64,000 nt of DNA from Algoriphagus hitonicola (GTDB lineage: Bacteria > Bacteroidota > Bacteroidia > Cytophagales > Cyclobacteriaceae), in contig NZ_FOPC01000001.1 of assembly GCF_900113375.1 (NCBI RefSeq), positions 186,001 through 250,000 on the forward strand, given 5' to 3'. This document shows positions 1 through 11,204 of the stretch, piece by piece. The position numbers were made by a program, and so were the translations under genes. Within the stretch, counting starts at the first letter, position 1, and each line of letters opens with the position of its first letter. The notes beneath the pieces are model-generated. The model saw only the letters and a list, made by a program, of their open reading frames with translations, made no database searches and had not been told where the DNA came from.

Positions 1-153
1 TAGATATAGCCAAGCTGCCAGAAGAAGGAGATTAATGATGAGTTTTTGGAGTCGGGGATAATCAAAAACCCGGATCCACCAATAGTCCCATTTGACCAAA
101 GGAAGGAAAGTAGCTAGAATAAAAAATGAACTGAGAATTTCTAAAATCAACAT
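1..153 (-). CDS. N-terminal fragment of an endonuclease/exonuclease/phosphatase-family membrane protein
   Basis: This leftward frame begins with ATG at 153 and runs off the left edge, giving 51 residues. The visible part is very hydrophobic, with one segment at residues 2-20, then a WDYWWIRVFDYPRLQ stretch, then a second segment from about residue 37. From memory, membrane proteins carrying a C-terminal endonuclease/exonuclease/phosphatase domain in Bacteroidota start this way, but the catalytic part lies outside the window. It is divergent from the aconitase gene, and the 150 bp between them must hold both promoters. The reading frame is secure; the family call is inference. Confidence 0.5.
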   Translation of the reverse strand, partial: MLILEILSSFFILATFLPLVKWDYWWIRVFDYPRLQKLIINLLLLAAWLYL

Positions 154-303
154 TTGAAGTGGGTTTGAAAGGAGGAAGTTAAATCTTCATGTCCAATTTT
201 CTACTCATTTTGCCAAAAAATAGATATCTTATAAGTCTTAGGAATTGAATCGATTCAATTCCAGTTGATTAATTGAAATAGATTTTTAACCAATACTAAA
301 AGT

Positions 304-3078
304 ATGAAGCTAGATCCATTTAACATCAAATCAAGTTTGAAAACTCCTCAAGGAGATGTGACTTATTGGAGTCTCAAAAAACTGGAAGAATCCGGCAAAA
401 AGGTAAAACATTTGCCTTTTTCCATCCGGATTTTGCTCGAAAACGCTCTACGAAACTTTGATGATTTTGCCATCACTCGAGAACATCTCGATACCCTGCT
501 CTCTTGGTCTCCTTCTCCCACAGACAAGGACATCCCCTTCAAACCCGCCCGGGTATTGATGCAGGATTTCACGGGAGTACCGGCTGTAGTAGATATAGCA
601 TCACTGCGTTCCGAAGCAAAGCGAAAAGGGAAAGATCCTTCTAAAATCAATCCCTTGATTCCGGTCGATTTAGTAATCGATCATTCGGTTCAGGTTGATT
701 TTTTTGGCACCAATTACAGCTATCTGAAAAATGTCGAAGTAGAATATGAGCGAAACCGGGAGCGCTACCAATTTTTGAAATGGGCGCAAAAATCTTTTGA
801 CAATTTCTCTGTGGTGCCTCCGGGAATGGGGATTTGTCATCAGGTCAATTTGGAATACCTCGCTCAAGGGGTGATCGTAAGGGATGGAATGGCTTTTCCC
901 GATACGTTGGTCGGTACAGATTCTCATACTCCCATGGTCAACGGGATCGGAGTAGTTGGCTGGGGAGTTGGTGGTATCGAGGCAGAGGCGGCTCTTTTGG
1001 GGCAGCCGATCTATTTTATCATGCCGGAGGTAGTTGGTTTGAAATTGACCGGAAAATTACCCGCAGGAACCACCGCTACGGACATGGTTTTGACCATCAC
1101 CGAATTATTGAGAAGGCATGGAGTAGTGGGGAAATTTGTAGAAGTCTTTGGTCCTGGCTTGGATCATTTATCGGTGCCAGACCGAGCGACGATCTCCAAT
1201 ATGTCTCCAGAGTTTGGTTGTACAGTTACCTATTTCCCCATTGATAACCGGACCTTGGATTACATGTCCAAAACCAATCGAAGTGAAGAACAGATCGAGT
1301 TGGTCAAGGATTATTGCAAATCCAATTTGCTTTGGAGAGAGGATGAAAATTTGATTCAATATTCCTCTTTGGTGGAATTGGATCTGGGCACTGTCGAATC
1401 CACGGTTTCGGGCCCCAAGAGACCCCAAGACAAGATCCTGGTAAAGGATTTCAAAACGAAATTCGAAGAGCTAATTCATTCTGTACATGGCAGAACTTAT
1501 ATTCCGATTGATCAGCGCGAAGTGAGCCGATGGTTTGCTGAGGGTGGAGGTCAAGAAGGAAGAGAAAAAACCCAGAAAAAAACGGAGGTAAGCTATGAAA
1601 CCAAAGTCAAGGACGGACTCAAAACCGTCACCGTAGATCTTCATCACGAAAAGTTTGAACTTCATGATGGTTCTATTGTCATCGCCGCCATTACTTCTTG
1701 TACCAATACATCCAACCCATCGGTGATGCTGGGAGCGGGTCTCGTTGCTCGAAAGGCCCGGGAGAAAGGCTTGGATGTCAAGCCTTGGGTCAAGACCTCT
1801 TTGGCCCCAGGATCCAAAGTAGTGACGGATTATTTAGAAAAGGCCGGCTTGATGGATGATCTGGAGGCTATGAAGTTTCACACCGTGGGATACGGCTGTA
1901 CATCCTGTATCGGAAATTCAGGTCCATTGCCTCGGCACATCGCGACAGCAGTGGAGGATAATGATTTGGTGGTAGCTTCGGTGCTTTCGGGTAATCGGAA
2001 TTTCGAAGCTCGAGTGCATCCCCAGGTAAAGATGAACTACCTGATGTCTCCGATGCTGGTGGTTGTGTATGCCATTGCCGGTAGGGTGGATGTCGATTTG
2101 TATAATGAACCAGTGGGATATGATCCCAACTTGGAGCCCGTGTACATGAAGGATATCTGGCCTACTCAGGAGGAAATCGACGATATCTCCAGAAAGGTCC
2201 TTTCTCCGAATGATTATGAAAAAAGTTACGGGGAAATATTTGAAGGAAATGAAATCTGGCAAAATCTGGAATCCGGGCATGGTGAAATTTATCCTTGGGA
2301 TGATTCCTCTACTTACATCAAAGAAGCGCCATTTTTCAAAGGAATCAGTGAAGAAGTCCCTAGCCCTAAAAATATAGAAGGAGCGCAGGTGTTGTTGAAG
2401 CTGGGAGACTCCATCACCACAGATCATATTTCACCTGCAGGTTCATTTCGTGAGGATTCACCGGCAGGTCAGTTTCTCATCAAGCGCGGAGTAGAGCGCC
2501 CGGATTTCAATTCCTACGGGTCGAGACGGGGAAATGATGAGGTGATGATCAGAGGTACTTTTGCCAATGTTCGGATCAAAAATCATTTGGCCAAATCGGA
2601 AGGTGGTTTTACCACTCATATCCCCTCCGGGATGGAAATGAGTGTCTTCGAAGCCTCTCAAAAATACCAAGAAGCCGACGTTCCTTTGATCGTTTTAGCC
2701 GGTAAAGAATATGGTTCGGGTTCGTCAAGGGACTGGGCTGCCAAAGGGACCAATCTTTTGGGAGTCAAAGCGGTCATTGCGGAAAGTTACGAGCGTATTC
2801 ACCGAAGTAATCTGGTAGGAATGGGGGTCTTGCCGCTACAGTTTTTGGAAGGAGAAAATGCGCTTTCGCTAGAATTGACAGGCGCAGAGAAATTCACAAT
2901 TTCAGGAATTGAAAGCGGGTTAACCCCAGGTCAGGAATTATCAGTTTTGGCCCTTTCGGACAAAGGTGAGAAGCAGTTTAAGGTCAAATCCCGATTGGAT
3001 TCAGAGGTGGAGATTGCCTACTATTCCCATGGAGGGATTCTCAATTATGTATTAAGGGGTTTCCTTAAAGATGAATAA
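304..3078 (+). CDS. acnA: Aconitate hydratase A
   Basis: This is the TCA-cycle enzyme that interconverts citrate and isocitrate through cis-aconitate with a [4Fe-4S] cluster in the cytosol. At 924 residues it has the length of the AcnA/IRP1 type rather than AcnB. The three cluster ligands are visible as Cys466 (SCTNTSNPS) and Cys532/Cys535 (GYGCTSCIGNSGPL). Other family blocks are GTDSHTPMVNGIGVVGWGVG in the N-terminal half and the swivel-domain motifs SYGSRRGNDEVMIRGTFAN and GKEYGSGSSRDWAAKG. ATG 304 is the first start in the frame and fits the family N-terminus. It is monocistronic and followed directly by a hairpin terminator. Confidence 0.97.
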   Translation: MKLDPFNIKSSLKTPQGDVTYWSLKKLEESGKKVKHLPFSIRILLENALRNFDDFAITREHLDTLLSWSPSPTDKDIPFKPARVLMQDFTGVPAVVDIASLRSEAKRKGKDPSKINPLIPVDLVIDHSVQVDFFGTNYSYLKNVEVEYERNRERYQFLKWAQKSFDNFSVVPPGMGICHQVNLEYLAQGVIVRDGMAFPDTLVGTDSHTPMVNGIGVVGWGVGGIEAEAALLGQPIYFIMPEVVGLKLTGKLPAGTTATDMVLTITELLRRHGVVGKFVEVFGPGLDHLSVPDRATISNMSPEFGCTVTYFPIDNRTLDYMSKTNRSEEQIELVKDYCKSNLLWREDENLIQYSSLVELDLGTVESTVSGPKRPQDKILVKDFKTKFEELIHSVHGRTYIPIDQREVSRWFAEGGGQEGREKTQKKTEVSYETKVKDGLKTVTVDLHHEKFELHDGSIVIAAITSCTNTSNPSVMLGAGLVARKAREKGLDVKPWVKTSLAPGSKVVTDYLEKAGLMDDLEAMKFHTVGYGCTSCIGNSGPLPRHIATAVEDNDLVVASVLSGNRNFEARVHPQVKMNYLMSPMLVVVYAIAGRVDVDLYNEPVGYDPNLEPVYMKDIWPTQEEIDDISRKVLSPNDYEKSYGEIFEGNEIWQNLESGHGEIYPWDDSSTYIKEAPFFKGISEEVPSPKNIEGAQVLLKLGDSITTDHISPAGSFREDSPAGQFLIKRGVERPDFNSYGSRRGNDEVMIRGTFANVRIKNHLAKSEGGFTTHIPSGMEMSVFEASQKYQEADVPLIVLAGKEYGSGSSRDWAAKGTNLLGVKAVIAESYERIHRSNLVGMGVLPLQFLEGENALSLELTGAEKFTISGIESGLTPGQELSVLALSDKGEKQFKVKSRLDSEVEIAYYSHGGILNYVLRGFLKDE

Positions 3079-3084
3079 GTTCAC

Positions 3085-3112
3085 AAAGCCCGAGCAATCG
3101 GGCTTTTTTTTA
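3085..3112 (+). terminator. Rho-independent terminator of acnA
   Basis: A nine-base stem (AAAGCCCGA pairing with TCGGGCTTT) with a GCAA loop runs into a T-tract just after the acnA stop. The T-tract overlaps the stop codon of the convergent gene. Confidence 0.85.
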
Positions 3113-3889
3113 ATGCTTTTGATAGCTAATTGGTACATAGAGCCATTTTTTGGTTGGATTCTCAAAGGAATCTAAGGCGGGAAGAAAATTTCTACCCCAA
3201 CCTTTGACGGCAGCAATTGCTCTTTCTGCCACATAAGGCTCGGCTCCCAAGGGATTGGCCCACTCGACTTTTTTGACCAAGCCTACTTCATCTACCAAAA
3301 TTCCGACTATTACCCTTTGATTTGCCTCCTTGACTTTCTTTTGATCAATTTTCAGATGATTGAGAAGGTATAAATTCCAGGTCTCCAACGGTTCAGTAAA
3401 CTGTGGCTCAAAGTCATTTGAATTTTTCATGCTTGGTTTTTCTTCACCATTTCGAATGACATGATAGGTTTGGTTTCCTTCAAATAAAACCTGTCCTACC
3501 TGCTTTTCATCAAAAAAGAAAGTTTCAATGAACTTTCCATTTGCCAAATTGGCAATTCGCTGAGAAAGTATATTTCCTTGTGGATCGTAGGTTTCTGTGG
3601 TTTTTTCTTTAAAATCTTCAGCTGTATTCGGCTCGGTTTTGATCACTTTAATCAGTCGATTTTTTCGATCAAAAATTCGCTTCAGTTTGACCGAGTCTTT
3701 GGTTAAAGAAGTCATTATAAAATAAGAGAATGAAGCACTGTCCTCCTCGGAAATCGGGTAAAAATGCTTATTCAATTTTTCAATCGTCTTATTTTGGCTA
3801 ATGCCATGGAGCGGAGATCCCATAGCCAATCCAAAAGTCAAAATCAGCATCAGGAGGGTTTTGAGATTCTTGAAATTTAAAAAAATCAT
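3110..3889 (-). CDS. Exported protein with a TonB C-terminal-like domain
   Basis: The 259-residue protein begins with a signal-like segment (about residues 8-30, ending near HGISQ) and should be exported. The middle part is a run of short, charged YDPQG-type strands resembling MORN or YD wrapping repeats. The last 70 residues (VIVGILVDEVGLVKKVEWANP, then ERAIAAVKGWG and KKWLYVPISYQ) match the layout of TonB C-terminal domains. There is no proline-rich periplasmic spacer, so it is probably not a classical TonB energiser. It stands alone, convergent with acnA. The substrate or partner is unknown. Confidence 0.6.
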   Translation of the reverse strand: MIFLNFKNLKTLLMLILTFGLAMGSPLHGISQNKTIEKLNKHFYPISEEDSASFSYFIMTSLTKDSVKLKRIFDRKNRLIKVIKTEPNTAEDFKEKTTETYDPQGNILSQRIANLANGKFIETFFFDEKQVGQVLFEGNQTYHVIRNGEEKPSMKNSNDFEPQFTEPLETWNLYLLNHLKIDQKKVKEANQRVIVGILVDEVGLVKKVEWANPLGAEPYVAERAIAAVKGWGRNFLPALDSFENPTKKWLYVPISYQKH

Positions 3890-3903
3890 TTTTAGTCTTT
3901 TGA

Positions 3904-5655
<1,752 letters not shown>

Positions 5656-5679
5656 AAATCAGTCGCAATTCAATTCATT

Positions 5680-5719
5680 AAAAAGCCGCCAAATTTCAAT
5701 GAAAATGGCGGCTTTTTTT
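5680..5719. terminator. Bidirectional terminator between pgi and gldH
   Basis: AAAAGCCGCCA pairs with TGGCGGCTTTT. An A-run precedes and a T-run follows, so it can serve both the rightward pgi transcript and the leftward gldH transcript. It overlaps the gldH stop codon. Confidence 0.8.
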
Positions 5720-6170
5720 AGTCTATAATTTTTATCCCTGCGGCTTCTATCCCCGGAAGGTCCTCCACACGCATGTATTGGAGTAAAGTTATCGATTTAG
5801 TATTTTCTGGAATTGAAAAAGGTAAGGTATCGTATTTGGTGAAAGTGCTTCCAAATCCGTTTCCTAGTGGTTCCCCTGTTTTAGAATCGAAAAGTGGAAC
5901 ATCCAACAATTTATTTCCGATTACAGATTGAGTAGAATCTTTGCTGATCACTCGAATGTAGCAGTTGGAATACCCGTATTGTTCATTAAACCGAAGGGCG
6001 AGCAGGGTCTTTTTCTCATTCAAATCCAATTCTCCAAGGTCAAAGTTTAGGCTATCCGATGCATTCCACGTTTGATTGTCAAGAGCAATAAATTCCTCAT
6101 AGACCCTATCCTGTCCACAGGAAAAAAAGAGGATTACGATCGAAGAAAATAAGTAGATTGACTTACTCAT
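5718..6170 (-). CDS. gldH: Gliding motility lipoprotein GldH
   Basis: The 150-residue protein starts with a lipoprotein signal (hydrophobic residues 5-16, lipobox FFSC with Cys18). The body has the GldH pattern of YEEFIALDNQTWNASDSLNF followed by a beta-rich domain. GldH is an outer-membrane-associated lipoprotein of the Bacteroidota gliding and type IX secretion machinery in flavobacteria. The ATG at 6170 overlaps the end of ricT by eight bases, so the two are translationally linked; this gene order is common in the phylum. The frame is open far upstream through ricT, but that extension is a shadow. The gene alone does not prove that the organism glides. Confidence 0.8.
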   Translation of the reverse strand: MSKSIYLFSSIVILFFSCGQDRVYEEFIALDNQTWNASDSLNFDLGELDLNEKKTLLALRFNEQYGYSNCYIRVISKDSTQSVIGNKLLDVPLFDSKTGEPLGNGFGSTFTKYDTLPFSIPENTKSITLLQYMRVEDLPGIEAAGIKIID

Positions 6171-7581
6171 TACCTGAACCATTATTGGGATTAGGCCCCT
6201 GATTTCTCCGTGGAGGAAATTTACGTTTTCCCTCTTGCTGACTTTTTTGGGGATTTGGCTTTTGTGTACTTCCACTAGACTCTGGGTTTTGCGGTTTTTG
6301 GGGTTGTCCCTGGGCGCCCGGAGGTTTACGGCGATTTTTATTGCGCCGTTTTCTGTTTTCCGGATTAGCCTGATCCGGTTTTCTGGATTCAGTTTCTTGG
6401 TTTCGTGGATTTCGTGTCGGAGGAGATATTGGTTTTGCAGAAACCGGCAAATCTTGATTTTGATTATTTTGAGATTTGTTTCTAGGCTTCTTCTTCTTTT
6501 TCTTTTTGGTGAATTTCTTATCCAAAATCTCCAATTCCCGCGTGGACTGTGCAGCAAGATCTTCCAGTTCCGAGGATTCGTTAAACTGGAGGTTAAAAAC
6601 CTTTTTTTCCTGATTGTTAAGGTCTTGAATTTCCTTTACCCGCTCGCAGGTAATGCTATGCCAGTCATTGTCGTGATTGTAACTAAACCACATCAGCTTT
6701 CTGAAAATGTCTGTTTTCTGGAGTTTAGCGGGACCCTGTTCGGTTTGAAGTGGTTTTTCTACGGATGGGATGTCTTTGATGGCATCCATGTAGGTGTCCA
6801 GTTCATAATTGAGGCAGCATTTGAGACGCCCGCATTGTCCGCTGAGTTTACTGGGATTGAGGGAGAGATTTTGATAGCGTGCAGCTGAGGTACTGACATT
6901 TTTGAAATCGACAAGCCAAGTAGAGCAGCAGAGTTCTCTACCGCAAACCCCGATTCCGCCCAATCTTCCCGCTTCTTGCCGAAGGCTGATCTGTCGCATT
7001 TCTACCCGGATTTTAAATTCTCCTGCCAACACCTTGATGAGCTCCCGAAAATCAACCCGCTCATCTGCGGAATAATAAAAAGTAGCTTTTGAATTGTCGG
7101 CCTGGTATTCTACATCGGACATTTTCATTTTCAGTCCGAGTTCATCTACGATTTGACGGCAACGATAAAGCGTGGGCATTTCCCGGTTTCGGGCTTCTTC
7201 CCATTTTTCCAGGTCCTTTGGATTGGCAATCCGATAGATTCTCAAAATCGAATCATCATTTCTGATTTTTCGCTTTTGCATTTGCAGTCTGACAAGCTCG
7301 CCTTGTAGGGAGACATATCCGATGTGGTGACCACTAGGCACATCGACGACTACAGGGTCTCCGGTATTGAGACTTAGGTAGTCCACATTCCGGTAGTATT
7401 CTTTTCTACCTCCCTTAAATTTGATTTCGACTATATCGTAGGTATCGACTTGGGGGATTCCCATGTGGGAAAGCCAGTCGAATGCATTCATTTTATTACA
7501 ATCGCTCGTGCCGCAGGTGCCGTTGTTTTGACAGCCTCCGGAACCACCCGTAGTGGTGGAGCAGCTACTACATCCTGACAT
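6163..7581 (-). CDS. ricT: PSP1-domain protein RicT (YaaT-like) with a disordered tail
   Basis: In Bacillus, RicT (YaaT) is part of the RicAFT iron-sulfur complex that affects RNA processing and development. Here 472 residues start at ATG 7581; a TTG four codons upstream is less likely. The N-terminus is cysteine-rich (CSSC, CQNNGTC, SDC). The PSP1 core holds further cysteine motifs, GVCGRELCCSTW and GQCGRLKCCLNYE. From about residue 360 the protein becomes a Lys/Asn/Pro/Gln-rich disordered tail of roughly 110 residues that starts with a poly-lysine run, suggesting nucleic-acid binding. It lies in a leftward run recQ-purD-ricT-gldH. Its function in Bacteroidota is inferred. Confidence 0.82.
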   Translation of the reverse strand: MSGCSSCSTTTGGSGGCQNNGTCGTSDCNKMNAFDWLSHMGIPQVDTYDIVEIKFKGGRKEYYRNVDYLSLNTGDPVVVDVPSGHHIGYVSLQGELVRLQMQKRKIRNDDSILRIYRIANPKDLEKWEEARNREMPTLYRCRQIVDELGLKMKMSDVEYQADNSKATFYYSADERVDFRELIKVLAGEFKIRVEMRQISLRQEAGRLGGIGVCGRELCCSTWLVDFKNVSTSAARYQNLSLNPSKLSGQCGRLKCCLNYELDTYMDAIKDIPSVEKPLQTEQGPAKLQKTDIFRKLMWFSYNHDNDWHSITCERVKEIQDLNNQEKKVFNLQFNESSELEDLAAQSTRELEILDKKFTKKKKKKKPRNKSQNNQNQDLPVSAKPISPPTRNPRNQETESRKPDQANPENRKRRNKNRRKPPGAQGQPQKPQNPESSGSTQKPNPQKSQQEGKRKFPPRRNQGPNPNNGSGNE

Positions 7582-7621
7582 ATATTTAGACAAGGCGTGA
7601 AAACCTTGATTAGTTTTGGGT

Positions 7622-8911
7622 TTAGTTGTTGAATGCTAAGATATCCTTTCCGATATCTTTTCGGAAATAGGATTTTTCCCATTTGATTTGAGAAACTGTC
7701 TCATACGCATTTTCAAGGGCCTTTTCCAGGGATCTTCCCATTCCGGTAACGGCGATTACCCGGCCTCCTTGATTGACCAAGTTTTTTTCTTGGTTAAATC
7801 CCGTACCCGCATGGAAAATGGTCGCACCGCTTGTTTTTTCGGGCAAGCTAATCGTAAATCCTTTTTCATAAGAACCTGGATATCCGCCACTAACCATCAC
7901 AACGGTACTGGTAAAGTTATCTGATATTTTCAGCGAATAATCTTTTAGCGTTCCTGTACCGATTGACCAAAGTAAATCTACAAAATCACTTTCGATTCGG
8001 GGAAGGACTGCTTCGGTTTCGGGGTCACCCATCCGTACATTGTATTCGATTACATAAGGTTCACCATTTTTATTCATAAGACCTATGAAAAGGAAGCCTT
8101 TGTAAGGAATGTCTTCTGCTGCCAATCCGGCCACGGTAGGCTGGACGACTTGAGTTTCCACTTTTTTCATAAAGTCCGAATCTGCAAATACTACAGGCGA
8201 AACGGCGCCCATTCCACCGGTATTGAGTCCACTGTCTCCCTCTCCGATACGCTTGTAATCTTTAGCTTCTGGAAGGATACTGTAGCTTTTTCCGTCTGTA
8301 GCCACAAATACCGAAAGTTCAATCCCGGTAAGGAATTCTTCGATCACCACTTTGGAAGAAGCTGCTCCGAATTTTTGATCCAAAAGCATTTCTTTCAGAG
8401 CAATCTTGGCTTCCTCAAGACTATCGAGGATCAAAACTCCCTTTCCCGCTGCGAGACCGTCGGCTTTCAAGACGATGGGAAGTGATTGTTTTTCCAAATA
8501 GGCAAGGCCTTCCTCTAGTTGATTGGCATCAAAGGTCTCGTAGGCAGCAGTTGGGATCTGGTTTCGTTGCATAAAGCGCTTAGAAAAATCCTTGCTCCCC
8601 TCTAATGTTGCTCCGAGTTTAGGAGGTCCCACGACCGGTATTTTTTTTGTTTTGTCGTCGGCTAACAAAAAGTCGATCAATCCTCTGACCAGTGGTTCTT
8701 CGGGACCCACCACAACCAGATCGATTTGATAGTTTAGAATGGCGGTTTTGATCTGCTCAAAATCCGTGACCGAAATCTGAAGATTGGTGGCAATGGACTG
8801 GGTTCCGGCGTTTCCGGGGGCTACATAAAGTCGGTCGCATTTTGGGCTTTGTACAATTTTCCAAGCGAAGGCATGTTCACGTCCTCCGCTTCCCAATAGG
8901 AGTATATTCAT
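7622..8911 (-). CDS. purD: Phosphoribosylamine-glycine ligase
   Basis: PurD catalyses the second step of purine synthesis, joining glycine to phosphoribosylamine with ATP. The 429 residues match the family length. Visible features are the N-terminal NILLLGSGGREHAFAWKI, the ATP-grasp segment LKADGLAAGKGVLI, and the metal and nucleotide region EYNVRMGDPETEAVLPR. ATG 8911 is 15 bp after the recQ stop, so the two are probably cotranscribed, with ricT and gldH following about 40 bp later. Confidence 0.97.
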   Translation of the reverse strand: MNILLLGSGGREHAFAWKIVQSPKCDRLYVAPGNAGTQSIATNLQISVTDFEQIKTAILNYQIDLVVVGPEEPLVRGLIDFLLADDKTKKIPVVGPPKLGATLEGSKDFSKRFMQRNQIPTAAYETFDANQLEEGLAYLEKQSLPIVLKADGLAAGKGVLILDSLEEAKIALKEMLLDQKFGAASSKVVIEEFLTGIELSVFVATDGKSYSILPEAKDYKRIGEGDSGLNTGGMGAVSPVVFADSDFMKKVETQVVQPTVAGLAAEDIPYKGFLFIGLMNKNGEPYVIEYNVRMGDPETEAVLPRIESDFVDLLWSIGTGTLKDYSLKISDNFTSTVVMVSGGYPGSYEKGFTISLPEKTSGATIFHAGTGFNQEKNLVNQGGRVIAVTGMGRSLEKALENAYETVSQIKWEKSYFRKDIGKDILAFNN

Positions 8912-8926
8912 TGATATGATTCAGGT

Positions 8927-11107
8927 TTAGTTGGCATGTTCAGAAATGAACTTGATTCGATAGACTCTTAGCTCGTCTTCGGCAAAGTCTTCATCCTCTA
9001 GTTCTTCTAAGGCTGCCTTGATATGGTCAGTTTCAGCATTCATGAAGTAATCGTGGAGGATTTCCTCCCGCTCATCATCCATGATATGATGAATGTAGTA
9101 ATCGATGTTTAATTTTGTGCCGCTATAGATGATCTGCTCGATTTCTTGGAGCAATTCGCCCATGCTGAAGTTGAGATTTTCGGCGATCTCGTCCAGATCG
9201 ATTTTACGGTCGATTTGTTGGATAATAGAAATTTTGACTTTTGATCGGGTGCCGGATGATTTGACGACCACATCTGAGGCAGTTTCTATTTCGTTTTCTT
9301 CTACGTAGTTGTTGATTAGCTTCAAAAAGCTCGAACCAAATTTAGCGACTTTGCCCATGCCTACCCCATTAATCTGGGCAAGCTCTTCTCGGGTGGTAGG
9401 ATAGACCGTAGCCATTTCCTCTAAAGATGGATCCTGGAAAATCACATAAGGCGGAAGCCCCTTTGATCGGGCAACTTTTTTCCGCTCTGCCTTAAGCAGC
9501 TCGAAGAGTTTTTCATCATAGGCTACTCCGCCTGCATTGACTTCTACCTCCGGTTGCTCATTTTCTAATTCTTTCTCAAAATCATGATCTTCGAAAAAGG
9601 CCAAAGCGTAAGGTGCATCCAGAAATTTTGCTCCTTTACTTGTGATTTTTAGAATCCCGTAGTTTTCGATGTCCTTTTCTAGGAGATTCATGACTAGAGC
9701 CTGTCGAAACACCGAAGTCCAGCGTTTTTCGCTTTCCTCTTTTCCGGTTCCGAAAACCTCCAATTGATCGTGTTTGTAACTATCTACATAGTCGTTTTTC
9801 TCACCTAGAATGACCTTAACCAGATGATCCAATCCAAATCGTTCTTTGGTTTGCTTCACTGCCTCAAGAGCCGTTATAGCCAAATCCATTCCCTCGTAGG
9901 TTTCCCGATCTCGCTTGCAGTTGTCACAGAAGCCACAGTCATCATCCATGGTTTCTCCAAAGTAATTGAGGATAAATTTCCTTCTACATACTCCGGTTTC
10001 GGCATAAGCGGCCATTTCTTGCAAGAGTAGCTTAGCGTTTTCCCGCTCGGTTACGGCTTTGTCTTTATTGAATTTGTCCAACTTGACGATGTCATCATAT
10101 CGATAAAACATCAGGCAGTGACCTTCTAATCCATCTCTTCCTGCCCGGCCGGTTTCCTGATAGTAACCTTCAAGAGATTTTGGCACGTCATAGTGAATGA
10201 CATAGCGGACATCGGGCTTGTCGATCCCCATACCAAAGGCAATGGTTGCCACAATCACATCCACTTCTTCATTGAGGAAATCATCTTGATTTTTGATCCG
10301 AACGGCTGAGTCCAATCCCGCATGATAGGGGGCGGCGTTGATCTGATTGACCTTGAGGAGATTGGCGATTTCTTCCACCTTTTTTCTACTCAGGCAATAG
10401 ATGATGCCGGATTTTCCCTTATGGGATTTGATAAATTTGATGAGGTGCTTCTTGGAGTCGTTTTTGACTTTGGGCCGGACTTCGTAAAATAAATTGGTTC
10501 TGTTAAAGGAGGATTTGAATAGATCCGCTTCCTCCATTTGCAGATTTCGCTGAATATCCTGCTGCACTTTCGGAGTGGCAGTAGCGGTCAGCGCAATGAT
10601 CGGCAGGTTGGGAGCGATCTGTGCCACAATGGATTTGATTCTGCGATATTCTGGTCTGAAGTCATGTCCCCATTCGGATATACAATGTGCCTCATCGATC
10701 GCTACAAAACTCAGGTGAGCTTCTTTCAAAAATGCCACATTTTCCTCTTTCGTCAGAGACTCCGGCGCTACGTAAAGCAGCTTAGTCTTTTTTTTCAATA
10801 CCTCGGCTTTGACCCGGTTTGATTCGGATTTGCTTAGGGTAGAGTTGAGAAAATGAGCATTGATTCCGATAGCATTAAGCTGATCCACTTGATTTTTCAT
10901 CAAGGCGATTAGGGGGGAAATCACCACGGCAGTTCCTTCGGAAACTATTGCCGGAAGCTGGTAGCACAGTGATTTACCAGCTCCGGTCGGCATGATCACG
11001 AAGGTATTTCGCTTTTTGAGCAAATTATCGACGATCGATTCCTGATTTCCTCTGAATTGACTGAAACCGAATATTTTCTTAAGGTCTGCTTTTACTTTTT
11101 CTTCCAC
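8927..11107 (-). CDS. recQ: ATP-dependent DNA helicase RecQ
   Basis: RecQ is a 3'-5' helicase for recombination and replication-fork repair. The 726 residues show Walker A MPTGAGKSLCYQLPA, motif II DEAHCISEWGHDFRPEY, ALTATATP, and the C-terminal RecA motifs around TIAFGMGIDKPDVR and QETGRAGRDG. The zinc-binding segment (CRRKFILNYFGE then CGFCDNC) follows, then the winged helix. An HRDC domain lies at about residues 525-600 (PPYVIFQDPSLEEMA, INGVGMGKVAKFG). An acidic C-terminal extension of about 100 residues follows the HRDC domain, as is frequent in Bacteroidota RecQ. It heads the leftward operon and is divergent from kdsD. Confidence 0.96.
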   Translation of the reverse strand: MEEKVKADLKKIFGFSQFRGNQESIVDNLLKKRNTFVIMPTGAGKSLCYQLPAIVSEGTAVVISPLIALMKNQVDQLNAIGINAHFLNSTLSKSESNRVKAEVLKKKTKLLYVAPESLTKEENVAFLKEAHLSFVAIDEAHCISEWGHDFRPEYRRIKSIVAQIAPNLPIIALTATATPKVQQDIQRNLQMEEADLFKSSFNRTNLFYEVRPKVKNDSKKHLIKFIKSHKGKSGIIYCLSRKKVEEIANLLKVNQINAAPYHAGLDSAVRIKNQDDFLNEEVDVIVATIAFGMGIDKPDVRYVIHYDVPKSLEGYYQETGRAGRDGLEGHCLMFYRYDDIVKLDKFNKDKAVTERENAKLLLQEMAAYAETGVCRRKFILNYFGETMDDDCGFCDNCKRDRETYEGMDLAITALEAVKQTKERFGLDHLVKVILGEKNDYVDSYKHDQLEVFGTGKEESEKRWTSVFRQALVMNLLEKDIENYGILKITSKGAKFLDAPYALAFFEDHDFEKELENEQPEVEVNAGGVAYDEKLFELLKAERKKVARSKGLPPYVIFQDPSLEEMATVYPTTREELAQINGVGMGKVAKFGSSFLKLINNYVEENEIETASDVVVKSSGTRSKVKISIIQQIDRKIDLDEIAENLNFSMGELLQEIEQIIYSGTKLNIDYYIHHIMDDEREEILHDYFMNAETDHIKAALEELEDEDFAEDELRVYRIKFISEHAN

Positions 11108-11167
11108 TTGGACGAGGGCTTTTAAGGTTAGTTAAACCCTGTAAACAGGAATGATTAATTACTTTTA

Positions 11168-11175
11168 TACCTTTG
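11168..11175 (+). promoter_or_regulatory. -7 element upstream of kdsD
   Basis: TACCTTTG fits the TAnnTTTG consensus 29 bp before the TTG start codon of kdsD. No clear -33 TTTG is visible. Confidence 0.45.
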
Positions 11176-11204
11176 TGCAAAATTAGTGATTAACACAGGT
11201 AAAA

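Noticed and set aside
834..1244. A 136-codon frame inside the aconitase gene
   Set aside because: It is a shadow in another frame of a clearly coding region and has no independent features.
5718..6557. A 279-codon frame that would extend GldH far upstream
   Set aside because: The upstream part runs antiphase through the Lys/Asn-rich tail of ricT. The lipoprotein signal at 6170 marks the true start.
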